A stretch of DNA of 64,000 bases from contig JASJZC010000004.1 in the NCBI GenBank assembly GCA_037178855.1, positions 2,914,001-2,978,000 on the forward strand. Reading direction: 5' to 3'. This document shows, one piece after another, positions 1 to 11,845 of this stretch (the first letter of the stretch is position 1; each line of letters starts with the position of its first letter). The notes below the pieces were generated by a model. The model searched no databases. It was not told the origin of the DNA and saw only the letters and a program-made list of their open reading frames with translations. The translations under genes and the position numbers were made by a program. Source of the DNA: Oscheius sp. JU75 (Eukaryota; Nematoda; Chromadorea; Rhabditida; Rhabditidae).

Positions 1-3000
1 AATACTTTTTCCGATAAGAGAGAGTCGAGGAAGGATACCGTAAAGCGGAGACACCTAGACAGGGCAGTCATTTTTCTAAGGAGATAAGAGAGACGGAGAA
101 AATCAGCTGGGTATTGATTAAGGAAAAGAAAGACATCCATTAGGTAATGTGTCGGAATCGGGCGTCGTTTTTGAATACCTATGATGGATAATGGCTATCC
201 TCTTGGGGCTATAGACCAAAACTGGGAGGCAGTCAGGAGAGAGGCTATATTGGCCGTGCACAGGGCAGCACAATACCTTCAATGGAAATGGCCATATGAG
301 TATTTCGATTTCGAATATGTACACCCGATAGGATACAGCTGGCCCCTTTAAACGACTACTGTACGATTGAGGATGTTGTGCAAGTTATGTGCTTGAGCTG
401 ACCATACTGTGGAAAACAAAGTTTGGATTTAATTCATGTGTGCGATAGGAGTTCAGAACTTAAGAGTCTCCCGAATAGAAAGAGAGTTCGGCGTTAACAC
501 TAGCATCGAAGACTTGTGAAGAGTCTATCGGACGTCTAGGTAATGACAGTTGGACGAGTCGAAATGTTATCAGCCGGGCGGCTGTGACTGAATCATAGAG
601 CACAGGTACGGTAGAACAAAGGTATGAACAAGTTCCTTTCAATTGGTAAATGACAGAAAGAACTTAGGTAAACAAAGGGTCAATTGCCACCCTCAGCGTC
701 TAGAAGAGAGCGTAGCGTCTTCACATTCACACCCCATAAAACACGCGAACGGGTCATTGGTTTCTCGAAGAAGAGAGCTTCGATGGCACAAAAACGGGGA
801 CGGTAGGAGGGAAACCTTAATAAAGGCGGGTGCTTTGGGTCTGTTGTTCTTTGCCGGCAGCCTACGCGGCCGACGGAGAGGTGACGAACAAGTCACAACA
901 TGGAGGAGCCACAAGGAGGAGCCATAGTACGAACCTGTCACCACGCTCTTTGCCAAAGAACTGTTAGTTTGTGAGACTTTTAACAAGTAGTAGTAATACA
1001 TAGCAATACGTATAAATATGGACATCTCGATCAAGACAACATCTTGTCAGAAATTGGCCAAAGTAGAAATACAGTTACTTAACATGAAAAACACGAAGAA
1101 GACAAAAAGAAGAGTTTGTGCCAGAGACAGGTTACGGTAGTGTCATGGGGATTTACCGACACAATAGGTTGCGCGCCAAGTGGGTCCGGGGATTAGTCCT
1201 CTCGGCGGTAAACTGGCCGACTCGGAAGTTGACTGGAACAGTTTGAATACTGTACCACTCACTTGTTGCTTTTGGGGCTTTTGTGGGTCATTCGACCTAG
1301 AGGCGGTACTCTTTTCGGTCAGTATGGGGGCATAGAATTGACCGCCTTTTGTGCAGAGGCGGCAATGATGAGTAATAGAAGCTTGTATGACTACTTCTAA
1401 CCCACGGCTGGTCAGTCAGAGCGGTCATCGTCGAGTTTTTAGTGGCTGTCCCGGTGATTGCGGCCGAGTGCGCGCTGCCGCTTTTTTGATGCAGCCGACT
1501 GATATTCAATTACAAATCGGACACCTAGACCCGGGTCAGTCGAGGATAACCCTTCGAGGATCTGTTGTTCGGGCACCAAACGAGAGGATTCACTTGTGGG
1601 CATGAAATGGAGTACTAAACTCTTGGAAGGAATGACTGGAAAAGAGTTGGAAAAAGACAGGTAAGCGATTAGAAAGAGTGTCCTTGCAAATGCTCATTGC
1701 GCATGTATTGAGGGTAACCCCTCTTTTCGGATTAGACAGTCGCCGTCGGCCGGTAAACGATTCGAGAACCCCCGGCCTCTTGCACTTTTCCTGCTGTCCA
1801 TTGGAAGGGGTATCAGCCACGTGCCGTCTGGGTCCGAAAATGATAGGGCTCCAGATAGCACAGGCTGCCAGAGGACAACACAACCTGAGCAATAACAAGG
1901 AGGTATCTTTTTTTCAGAGCAGATCACTTGTAAACATGGGCTGTTTCGAAAGAGGAAACCTGAAGTAAGATTTAGTGTTCAGCGAGTAAAGTACACGCTT
2001 GAACATGGCGTAGTTTCGATATAAATCAAGCTGGGATCTGTTTAAGAACACGACCAGATAGGCTCCAGTGACCGCTTACGAAAAAGGAATTGTACAGGAA
2101 AAGAACACTATTTTAATAAGCCATTACGAGCTTGCTCTTTTTCCAGTGTTTAGTCCTAAGGTAACACAAGATATCTAGTTCAAATCTAGTTCTAAATGCC
2201 CAAAAGTCTCTGTGTATGCGTCTGTTTGAAACCCTAATTGCCAATTTGTCACACATACTTTGTGACAAAAATTCAAGTGTAGCGGGTCAGTTTGGCAGAT
2301 GCGTCTCTGGGAGAATATTGCTCTGGTAGCTCGAATGAAACGTCATCTACCTATCACGATCCCCAACGGGACATCAGCCAAAATTGTTTAGAGTAAAATC
2401 TAAGCCACGTAAGTACTGGATTTTAGAGCAAGATTATTCAAAGAAACTAAAATGGCGGGAACGGTACGAAAGGGAACGGTACAGATAATGTGGAAGAAGA
2501 ACGCGAGTTGTGGAAGAGAAAGGGCAGAAGGAGTGCATTCGATACCAGTGATAACCGACCTGGCCAATATGCAGAAGATAAGGCAAGAAACAAGTAGGGG
2601 ATCTGTCAATGGGTCAATGTCTGCTTTGGTATTCATCGTCGAGGCGTAAACTGTTGGTAAGAACAGAACAATTATGGTGAGGAACGAACGGGTGAAGTGT
2701 TTGAGGTCAATTAGCCATCGAGAAAAAGATAACTGGAGGAAGTCGGTTTTGAGTAAATGGCAAAAATTCGAGTTTTTGACGATAACTTACAGAGGACCCA
2801 TTTTTCTAGTGAAGCGAAGCTTCGAACAAATAAAAACTTGCATAAACTAAATACTTCATTAAAACAGACTAACTCTTCCTTCCAGAAAATACCAAAGAAC
2901 AACTTTTTTTTTATCTGGTGGCATTTTTCAGGTCGAGTTGTGCCACCAGCTTCTACTGATTGTGACACAACACGCCAAAAAGCAGTTCTTTATGTCAACA

Positions 3001-3024
3001 TCTGGGCGAAACAACCGCGCCGTA
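1..3024. other. Gene-poor stretch, no supported gene
   Basis: No reading frame here exceeds about 110 codons, none resembles a protein family I know, and no chain of frame-compatible exons with GT/AG borders can be assembled. Base composition is mixed. It may be intergenic DNA or decayed repeat. I see nothing else I can name. Confidence 0.5.
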
Positions 3025-3097
3025 GCCCGCGTGGCCTAATGGATAAGGCGTCTGACTTCTAATCAGAAGATTGTCGGTTCGATCCCGGCCGTGGGCT
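3025..3097 (+). tRNA. tRNA-Arg (anticodon TCT)
   Basis: A full cloverleaf can be drawn. The seven-base acceptor stem GCCCGCG pairs with CGTGGGC with one G-U pair. The D arm holds the A box (TGGCCTAATGG). The anticodon stem TCTGA/TCAGA encloses loop CTTCTAA, giving anticodon TCT (Arg, AGA codons). The T arm holds the B box GGTTCGATCCC. A run of T follows at about 3100-3110, as expected for RNA polymerase III termination. No intron. A tRNA-Arg(ACG) gene lies about 6 kb away on the other strand. Confidence 0.93.
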
Positions 3098-3271
3098 GTT
3101 ATTTTTTATTTTTGTTGCTTTGAAATTTAACATTTTCGGACACAAAAAATAACTTTTGGTGGCTACAACTTTTTAATAAAATAGCTAAATCAGTTCCCAG
3201 AAAGAACTTGAAAGTAAGCAAATACAATCTCACATCATAGATCCGTAAGGAATAGAGAAATTCTTTCAATC

Positions 3272-3470
3272 ACTCTATTACTAAAGCGCAATGGTGTTCT
3301 TCCGTGCATCACCATGAGCAAAAAGCTGGCAAGCCATGGCATGTCAAGAGTTAGTTGACGAGTCACCTTTGGGGGGAAACCTGGGGACTTAGGCTATTGG
3401 AGAAGTGGAAAAGACACCCGTTGTCAATGATAAGTCGACTAAGGAACGGCGAAGCCATCGTTGACGGCTG
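3272..3470 (+). repeat. Dispersed TIR-type repeat, family A, copy 1
   Basis: Starts with TACTAAAGCGCAATGGTG and continues through a section (AAAAAGCTGGCAAGCCATGG) that also occurs at 57137 and 62751. Similarity to the 57 kb copy continues through the GAGAAG...GTTATCGATG-like section for about 200 bp. The opposite terminal repeat was not found here, so this copy looks truncated or decayed. Confidence 0.7.
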
Positions 3471-6400
3471 GCGTCTGATAAAAGTAGCATGCAGAGAAAA
3501 GCAAACGCGTGAAAATGTTTTGAGACAATGGGTAATGACTGCGACATCCAAATTAGGGGGGAAAGTACGTCTGCTTGTCAGTATTTTTCGAAAACCGTGT
3601 CTCTGACTCCCACCCAACAATTACCCACAGGTAGTTTTGTTTTTTTTGTTGTCATGTTTGCTTGTTAGTACAAATGGTCAAAATGAGTGGGGGTGAGGAT
3701 GAGTGCGTTAAGAGAGACTGGCGACAACCGCCCCGAAGCCGACCACTCATAACACTTATCCGAAAGAAGAGAACAACTATCACGAGCCAACAAGTGTCCG
3801 AGACATGACCGAGAGTGGATTAGGAGGCTATTGCCAGCTGGAGGGGGTTTACGGTCAGATGAGCCATCAGAAGCCTTGGGGTAATAACTGAAACCCTAGA
3901 TGGCGACGAGTTGAGGTGCAGAAGGGCTTCCTGCAGATGGCTGGATAAGCCAACTGACTACTTTTGGGGAGAGAGGTTCGAGAGGAGAACTCATAGGTCA
4001 AATGCTGACATTTTGTACAGTTCGTCTCGTGTTGGCGCAAAAGAAAAGTGGCAGCAGATGCTGAGGAAGAGGACATCTGGAACTGGGAAAAAGAGGAGTT
4101 CTGCCAAGGGATCAGTTCCAGGGGTCAGGAGAGGTTGTTTTTTGAGAGACTGATCTTGGTTCCGAAGAGGCTGGTAGGGACTAGAAAGAGAGTGCGCAAT
4201 GTGTTCGTAATCAGGCTGTCCGTCGAGGGTCGGTTGGCCTCCGACACAGCTCTCAGTGTCGGTTTAAAATGAAAGTACCCAAGAGCCGAGTGGTCAGTTC
4301 AGAGCAGGTGTAATCTGGCTGCCGAACCCGTTTTCCTCTCCGCTTTTTTTGCTCAATGTTTGTGGCTTCACAGCTACATGTAGCTATGTATCGTTATATA
4401 AAAACATAATCATTGAATAATGCGAATATATTGTAAATATTTCTGGCTTCCAACTCGCAGCAATGAACTATAAACAGCGAGATTCTTTATAAAGAATCTC
4501 ACTCTCAAAGGCTTCGTTTTATGGGCTTAATGACTATAAATTTAGGGACTGGCTTCAACGAGGGATTCTTCTATACGTCAATCTCGACAACGGGGCTTCC
4601 AAAACTTGAAATAGAAAACACGAAACTTTAATCATCGAGTTACGGGGAACCTACGGGACCTCGATCAGCTGGCCTTGGGCTGACTAGAAAGAACAGCTCA
4701 CTGAGTTTGGATATTTGAATGAGCTAAAAGCAAAAAGAAACTGCTAGAGAGACTGCTGAAAAGGCGTCCAGGGGGCGTACTTGGGTTATTCACACCAGGT
4801 TTCTAGGCACCGCTAGCCTCGCGACGAACATTAGTCAAGCTGGTGTGGTCAACCTCAGAAATGAAGTCAAGTGGAGTAGGAGGCGGTTCTCCCACTTACC
4901 GTATACCCCCACATTATTTACTGCTTTCTTGCCCCAGGATGAGTTGCGTGCTCGACTTTAATGGCCCGATGAAACCCAATACGGTGAGCCTTAGAGATTC
5001 CGAAACTGAAACCCAAGCTCGGGATTCAGTTAAAGTGACTGCGGTTCCGGAGGATTCCTCGGAAGGTACACTCAAGTGTCTTCTTTGAAAATAAGGGATA
5101 AGTACTGTAGGAACCTGTGAGAGACAAGTAGAAGATCAGCTGGCAGTGGACAGCTGTCAGGAGTCAAGATGGTGTGAGTAAGAGATCTCGAACACGCGAA
5201 TGAGATGTGAGACGGGGTAAACAGAGAACCACGCGAGTATTAATGGAGTGTACCGTAATCTTGGCTTTCTCTTATCATTCGTAGAATTGACCTGTCGATC
5301 AGGTATTGTATGATTGGCAAGTCTGTCGAGTTTGTTTACTCCTTCTGGCTAATGGATTCCTGGTGATTATCCTTATTGGCTGTTTTCTTGTCTCACCCCA
5401 GAAGTCGGGACTAATCTCCAACCATTTGTACCAGTGAGTTTCTGCAGAGAATATGAGCAAAAAATTCTGGGGACCATTCGGAAAGTTGGCTCAAAACAAA
5501 AGACACGGATAAATGTAGTGACGTATTTGATGGAAGGCTTATCGTCTTTACAGAATCTTTGTGGAACTTTCGGATCTTCTCGGGAAGAGCGAAAGTGGGA
5601 ACTTCGCCTATCTTTAGTCCTGCATTCTCTTATTGTTAGTAAGTAAGGGAACTTCAGAAGAGAACAGTATTGTAATGAACAAAAGACTGTCCAGCCTGAG
5701 AATGTCCCAATTTGATGAGCTCTCAGATCGGATGAGAAGGCGATTAGTCCCCGAAGCTGCCGACTTGCGTAAGCGCAACTCTCCTGGCTCGAGACTAACC
5801 CACCCTCCCCTTTGTTTTTTTTTCGAGAATTTTCTTTGGAAAAGAAACTAATTTTGGATCTTTTTGCTCCGAAGTAATTAATCTCTCAGTACGGATCCGT
5901 GATGACAAACGGCAGTCGAGCACGCAGATCTGGAGCATCATTGGCATTACTGCATTGCTGAGATGGTCGAACATGGCAAAGGAGGGAAACTCTTTATTTT
6001 GTTTTCAGTTAACCGAAATTCAGTGAACTGGTCGTCTGAAGGCTAGTCTCTCGTTTCTGATTCTCGCCAATTCTGAAAGACAGTAAGGAATCCTGTCCAA
6101 ACTCACCCTCCAATCTCGTCGGCTGTTTTGTCGTCCCAATTCCTCTGACCACGAACACTCGGCCAGTATCCGAGACCACTATTTCCGGTCTGAGCAAGAA
6201 AATAATCTGGAAAAGCAATGAAAAGTTTACGTGGAGGATGGATCATGATTTCTAACGATGGGATGGGGAGCTTCAGCTGCGAGACGAGCTCTCTGTTCTA
6301 CAAGTTTAGCCTCCCATATTGAGAGCGCTAATATTGGAGAGAAGAGGACGAACAGCAGCCAGATTCTCATCGGAGTGACCAAGAAACCGGCGGTTTTATT

Positions 6401-9032
6401 GAGACTGTAAAACACACCGGATACTGGCGACACTGGCCAGGGGGCTTTGTGAAAAAGAAGACATTCTAGTGAATTGCAACTAAGTTTTCCGGGCTCTTGG
6501 GTCCTAAAAAAAGCACATGTTCCGCGACTGAGCTTGAATGAAGACTGTGATTGACTGGGGACGAACAAAGTTTTTCAAGATATGTCCCTATACAGTATAG
6601 TCTTAACACAGATTATGTAGTAGCTGTTTTTCTTGTCAAACCTTATTATTAGAGACTCTCTACAGCAAAACAATGACAACCCTCTAAAATTGGGCCGTTA
6701 TTGGGGTAAGCAACCCCGCAGTCGGTGGATCTTTCACAAGGGCTAACTCGTTTTTATCCGGGCGACTACGAAAAATAACTACTGCGACGAAATCTTTTGT
6801 TAGGATCTTGTTTTTGGTTCGAACAAAGTCGGGTTATTCCCGTTCATTTTGCCGGAAGTCGCGCAAGCATTTTTATCAACACAAATATTCTCTCTCGCTC
6901 TGCGCTTCCTCTGTACATAGGTCTCTTCGCCTTCACCTCGGCGTTTTTCTGTCGGACCGGCACTGCCCGGCCACCGGTGAAATTTGGATCCAGTCTTCAA
7001 AACTACTCCTTTGACTCTTTCCTTTTCCAATAGTTTTGTTTCACCAGGATATCAATCGTTTAGTTTAAAGCATCTAGTTGTTTATTGCTAAAGCCCACTA
7101 AAAGAATAGTCACTTGAAGAGGCTTCGAACTCCGACGAAAGGTTTAAAGACATTTCATACGCGTTTGTTTTTTCACAGCGCAAAGAATGGTAAACTGGAC
7201 CGGCACTGCCCGGCTAACCTGGTTTTCATCCTAACTAACAACTGTAAGAATGCAAATTCCTTGGAACTGAAATGACTTACAAAAAAAGACAAAAAAGACA
7301 AAACCGCGTCCTTCAAAACAGTTTGACTGACGGCCTCTCTTCTTTTTTTTCGTCCATGGGCCATTGACTTTAAAAATCGGATAGTCTCTGTTCTCAAATG
7401 TCGTCTTGCCCTTCTCCTTATGTATACCTATACTATACTATTGAGTGGCCTTCCGCCTCCAGCGGAGAGACATTAGACTCTGGGCGCAAAAAAGTCCTTT
7501 TCAACTGCCGAAATTGGTTTTGGGGCGGTCAGCATATAGCCCCCCCGTTCCAGGGCCTAATTTTTCCTCCTGCCCCTGTTATAGCAAACAGTCTGCATCT
7601 TTTCTATTGCTGTCTGGTACTGTTTGTTGATTTTCCAACTCCTCTCACAATAACAACAAAACCCATATTTACTCTCTGGAAAATAGACACAGCCTTGTAT
7701 CCTCTCTCTCCAGCATGTCTCTATACTCCCTTCGATTCAATCTCTGGGAATGTAAGAAGTAAAAAAAAAAGTTTCTCTCCCAGAATAGAAAAATGGGATC
7801 GCTTTGTGTCGTCTCTCGCCTCTTTTTTGTCGCACTTTCTGGGAGGCCGCGCCAAGGGTATACAATTTTCTCAGTCCAATGCAAAAGGATCATAATTTTT
7901 ATCGAGAAATAGGACATATTTCTGATCAATGACTATGAGAAAATGGATATTTTTCAGGGCCGAGTTTGATTGGTCGTTGTCGGGAGCAACAAAAAGTCTG
8001 TATAATTCGTCAAAATCGTCCTTGGATTTTATGCATATGCGGACGACCTTTTTTCTTCGAACGACCAACAATGTCCAAGTGATACTTCCCTCATGAGATA
8101 ATTGAGACCAGCCCAATAACCATTTCTGTCCTCTCTGATTTTGCCAACTGATTTTACTCTTTCTGGAATCAGCTCAGGGCTCTGACTGTGGACATGATAT
8201 GTATATTTTGGACAGAAAGAGGCTGTTTACTGTTAGCCTGGCCAGCAATATTTGTCCCTGCCATATAGTTGGAATCAATTTTGTCCCGTCCTATTTTTCA
8301 TAGCACCATATTTTCGGTTTGGCGAACCGGTTCGAGGCCTCTCTCTGTCCATCAAAATTGTCTACTCTATTTTCAAGCTTCAAATTTCCCTTTCTGAATT
8401 ACCTCAGTACACTGAGAAATAATCACAGTGGCTTCTTTTTAAAGCCGAGGAAATCTGAAGCTCCGAACGGCCTACCCACAATCTACCTCATTCGAATTGG
8501 CAGAAGAGCACTTAAAGATCAGTGAGTACAGAGAAAAACGGAAAATCCTCAATTTGGTGCCAGCAAACCCAGTTTTCGATAATTTTATGTGTTTTCTAAT
8601 TGGCCTTCTTTCTCGGTCTGGACCTGGCCCAATTCGTATTACTGTCTTCCCATCCTCGTTCGTCGATCCGGCCATAAAATTATATCTTCCGCGCACTTTT
8701 TTGCCTCCTCATTCGAGTCCCGTTCCTGCCCCTCGTCGCATTAATTTTGCCTCTAAAATAATCGTAAAAGCCCTCCTCTACTGTCTCCGCCTTCAGTCCC
8801 CCCTTCCTAACCAGTCATTTGTTCTCTTAATTTCTCAGAGTGTGACTGCTCCACTTTATCGCCGTGGGGCTGCTGTTGGATAGGCATCTCGGAGGATCCT
8901 GTTCCACTCTCTTTCTCTCTCTTTACTGTCAAGTCATTGTCTCTACTCTCCCGTGCGCCGCAGCGGGACTCAAAACAACAACTAACCCAATTTTGGCCAA
9001 TATTTCTTTGGAAAAGAAAGCAAAAAGGTTTT
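3471..9032. other. Gene-poor stretch with palindromes and short repeats
   Basis: No convincing protein gene. The longest frame (7398-7895, 165 codons) has no family resemblance, low-complexity hydrophobic content and no splice-linked neighbours. Visible structure: a 14-bp perfect palindrome at 4372-4385, a 22-bp perfect palindrome at 4479-4500, and an 18-bp sequence (GGACCGGCACTGCCCGGC) present in the same orientation at 6954 and 7197. An internal exon of an unrecognised gene cannot be excluded. Confidence 0.45.
4479..4500. repeat. 22-bp perfect palindrome
   Basis: The sequence reads GAGATTCTTTA followed directly by its reverse complement TAAAGAATCTC, with no spacer. It lies in AT-rich DNA that also carries a second palindrome at 4372-4385. 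No function is evident; it could be a remnant of a mobile-element terminus. Confidence 0.8.
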
Positions 9033-9105
9033 CGACCACGGCAGGATTCGAACCTACAATCTTCTGCTCCGTAGGCAGACGCGTTATCCATTGCGCCACG
9101 CGGCC
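9033..9105 (-). tRNA. tRNA-Arg (anticodon ACG)
   Basis: Read on the minus strand, the acceptor stem GGCCGCG pairs with CGTGGTC (two G-U pairs) and the discriminator is G. The A box is TGGCGCAATGG. The anticodon stem TCTGC/GCAGA encloses loop CTACGGA, giving anticodon ACG (A34 normally becomes inosine, reading CGN arginine codons). The B box is GGTTCGAATCC. A run of five T on the minus strand follows the 3' end and should stop RNA polymerase III. No intron. Confidence 0.94.
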
Positions 9106-9743
9106 ATGATGTTGCATTTTTCCAGTGTCTATCATCACAGTCTCGACATTGCAGATAAGAAACTGGAGAGGCTCGGGACCAGGTAACAACTCTTGAATGT
9201 TCCACGTCTCATGGATCCTCGGTAGTGAGAATGCTATATGCAAAAAGTTTTTCTTTGTTACTTCGAATACCCCAACCCCCCCCCCCACCTTAGCCTGAAT
9301 TCATAATTTTTTATAATCACACCATCTCCCATTCTCACAAATATTTTCCCATTTTCTTTTTCGAACCTTCCTCTCAGCTTTTAGGAAGGTTCGAAAATCC
9401 ATCGTATTATTCCAAACTTTGTTCAAAAGTCTAGGGACTCATACTAGCTTTAAAGGGAGAAACGACTACTGACTCAACTTATCCATCAAGTCTTACCTCT
9501 GTTTCCAACATTACTCGAGGGTTCCATACCAGCGCCACTGCCTACAGTACACCGACCAAATATATTTTCACCCTTCGACGCCTCAATCATCAAAAAATCG
9601 CCATTTGAGCACAATAGCTTCGATTTTCGTTGGCGTGCGCGCTGGCGCTGAATCGCCTCTTCCACTCAATTCTTTTCTCTATATTGACGAGCCTATACCT
9701 TTTTCTTCTCGGTCTGACTACCGTAATCAGAATCTGTTTCAGG

Positions 9744-10629
9744 ATGAGTTCTCTGGTGAGTGGGAACAGTATCCTACATATTGCCAATCGACTCGGTGAT
9801 GGGCAGAAGGATTCGGAAGGTAACGAAGGGACAGTAGAAGGAGAAAGAGAATTTCTAGATGAGATAAAGCTGTCATCAACTCCTCCCACCTCAGCAACTG
9901 AGCACGTGCCAGAGTCAGATTCACCCTTTAGGTTCAAAATATTCAAGGATCTGACCAAGAACACGGTAGATTGGTTGTCCAGAAAGAGTAATCAAGTGTT
10001 TAGTATTCCACGGTACCGACGACTCCTTCCACTTCGTCTAATGAGGAGACTCGACAAGTAACCCCGACCGTAATGGTCCAGAACGAGGAGCCTGCTTCCT
10101 TCGATCTGATACATGCTGTCAGTCAGCTTCAAAAGGACATACAAGGAAATCAAGTAAGGTACCCTTCTTTTGTATACTTTCTGTACAGGGACTCCCGACG
10201 TACTTCAACACGCCCTCTATCGACTCGAACAACCAAAACCAAGCTCCGGACAGCGGTCTAACTATGAGAGGTAGAAACAGCCCTCTCTCCGGCTTACCAG
10301 TTCCAGACCTAATGCCAGGCTACTCGCCCTGGCTTCGCAACGCCGGTAGAAAGAAGTCACATCCAGTTTGGGACTTTTTCAAAGACCTCAAAGACACCAG
10401 TAAGGCAGAGCAGGAGTATTCGGAATGAGAGAATTTTTCAGATGGTGTAGGAGGTGTGATTTGTCTCAACTGCTCGTGGAGCGGAGACGACCGGAGTCCG
10501 AACAATCTACGTACTCACTTAAAGAAGTTCCACACGGCAGATGGCATCTTCGCTAAATTTAGTCAAAAGCTAGCTCAGGTTGGTGTCTGTTTGTCTGGAT
10601 TTCGACCTCACCCCATGCACGGTCTCTAG
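9744..10629 (+). CDS. BED-type zinc finger protein (first of an adjacent pair)
   Basis: Four exons can be read in one frame: 9744-9965, 10004-10153, 10189-10399 and 10442 onward. The introns are 38, 35 and 42 bp. A TTTCAG acceptor ends one base before the ATG. The C-terminal part carries a BED finger: aromatic HPVWDFFKDL, then C-x2-C (CLNC), then H-x4-H (HLKKFH). BED fingers bind DNA and occur in chromatin factors and in domesticated hAT-type transposases. The upstream half is Ser/Thr/Glu-rich and unrecognised. The end is uncertain. If exon 4 is read through, the stop is TAG at 10627-10629, giving about 256 residues. A weak donor at 10579 could instead lead to exons I could not find. A second BED gene follows on the same strand. 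The nuclear DNA-binding role is inferred from the finger. Confidence 0.68.
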
Positions 10630-11845
10630 CCTTACGGGCACCAGTTTGTCCACCCCCGGTGCGAGCCCCGCAGAGAGAGGAGACTGGCTAACCGCCTACC
10701 TGTTTTAAAATTTGGGAAGTCGAGAAGAATGAGAAGACTGACTTCTTGAGAGTAGCTGAAGACACTGGCTGTCTGCCTTCTTCTGAGAACTTCATTTGGA
10801 GCCTGATGTAACTTTCAACAGCATACTGCCGACTCTTCTCAAATCAACTTGTCTCGCAAATTGAAGGGGACCCTGTGATAAGAGTCTGATTGATTCGTGT
10901 GTCTTTGCCGAGCGCGGGTCTGGCCCCCGTCCTCGAGAGAGATCGCGGACCCCCGAGCGCGCGCTCTCTCCCCTTCTTTCAGTGTTGACCGTCCCCGCCC
11001 GTCGTCCGCCCCCGCTCTGCACCCTCCAACATTTCGGCATTATCTCTTCACCGGCTGTCCTCTTTGGCCCATACTCTCACTCTAATACTCTCTCACAATT
11101 CTTTCCCTTCACCGGCATTCACGGGTCCCCCTCCTGCCACCACTCTCTCAGTCCGACTGGACCAACCCTCACTTACGGTCCGACCCGAATTCCTCATTTC
11201 ATCGATCGCTCTCGCTTCTTTACCTCAATTTTGGTAGCCATTAGTCATCTGACAGTCTGGCCCTCATTGTTTACCGTATGGTCCAAAGACGTCATCTTTA
11301 CAAAATAGTTGCTTTCACTAGCCTGAAGAAACTTACAACTTTTACCGTACTTTGTCCTACTACAATTTACTCGCGCCTTCTTGCCGTCTATAGATTTTGC
11401 TGGACCCTTTTCGTCCTCTTGCTCGGGGCCCGGGTCAATTTCGGTTTCCCAGGGAGACGGGGACTTGTGAGGTCCTAAAGAGTCCAAATCCTGTATTCTG
11501 GAACGCAGTCTCGCCGATGTCAATTGCATTGTCCTTCTTTTCTTATGGTTGACCTAGGTTTTGTTCAGCTAAGATCTTGTACCCTGATCCTTATTTTGCT
11601 GTCACGTGATCCACGAAAAATATGTGGGAACTATCACCGGGCCCATTCTACGAACAATGGTCTCTTTCATTTTTGACCACGGTGTCAGAGTTGTATCCTC
11701 AACCCACCGACTGAAAACACTGACCACACAGCTACGCATACAGGGAGCCACCCACCTTTTTTTTGCAAAACTCTTCTCTTGGAAACACTTTATCGTTTCC
11801 TCTTCTCATAACTCGTTCCATTCTCTTCTATTCAGCCTGCCCGTA
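10630..11845. other. Interval between the two BED genes
   Basis: Mostly pyrimidine-rich sequence with no coherent exon chain. It may hold the 3' end of the first BED gene if exon 4 is spliced at 10579. A TTCAG acceptor at about 11831-11835 leads into the next gene. Short frames here show no family resemblance. Confidence 0.45.

Noticed and set aside
693-1034. 113-codon minus-strand frame
   Set aside because: Unrelated to any family and covered by an equally open frame on the plus strand; no gene-like splice sites.
7398-7895. 165-codon open frame, the longest in the first 9 kb
   Set aside because: No family resemblance, no splice partners, low-complexity pyrimidine-rich composition; probably chance.
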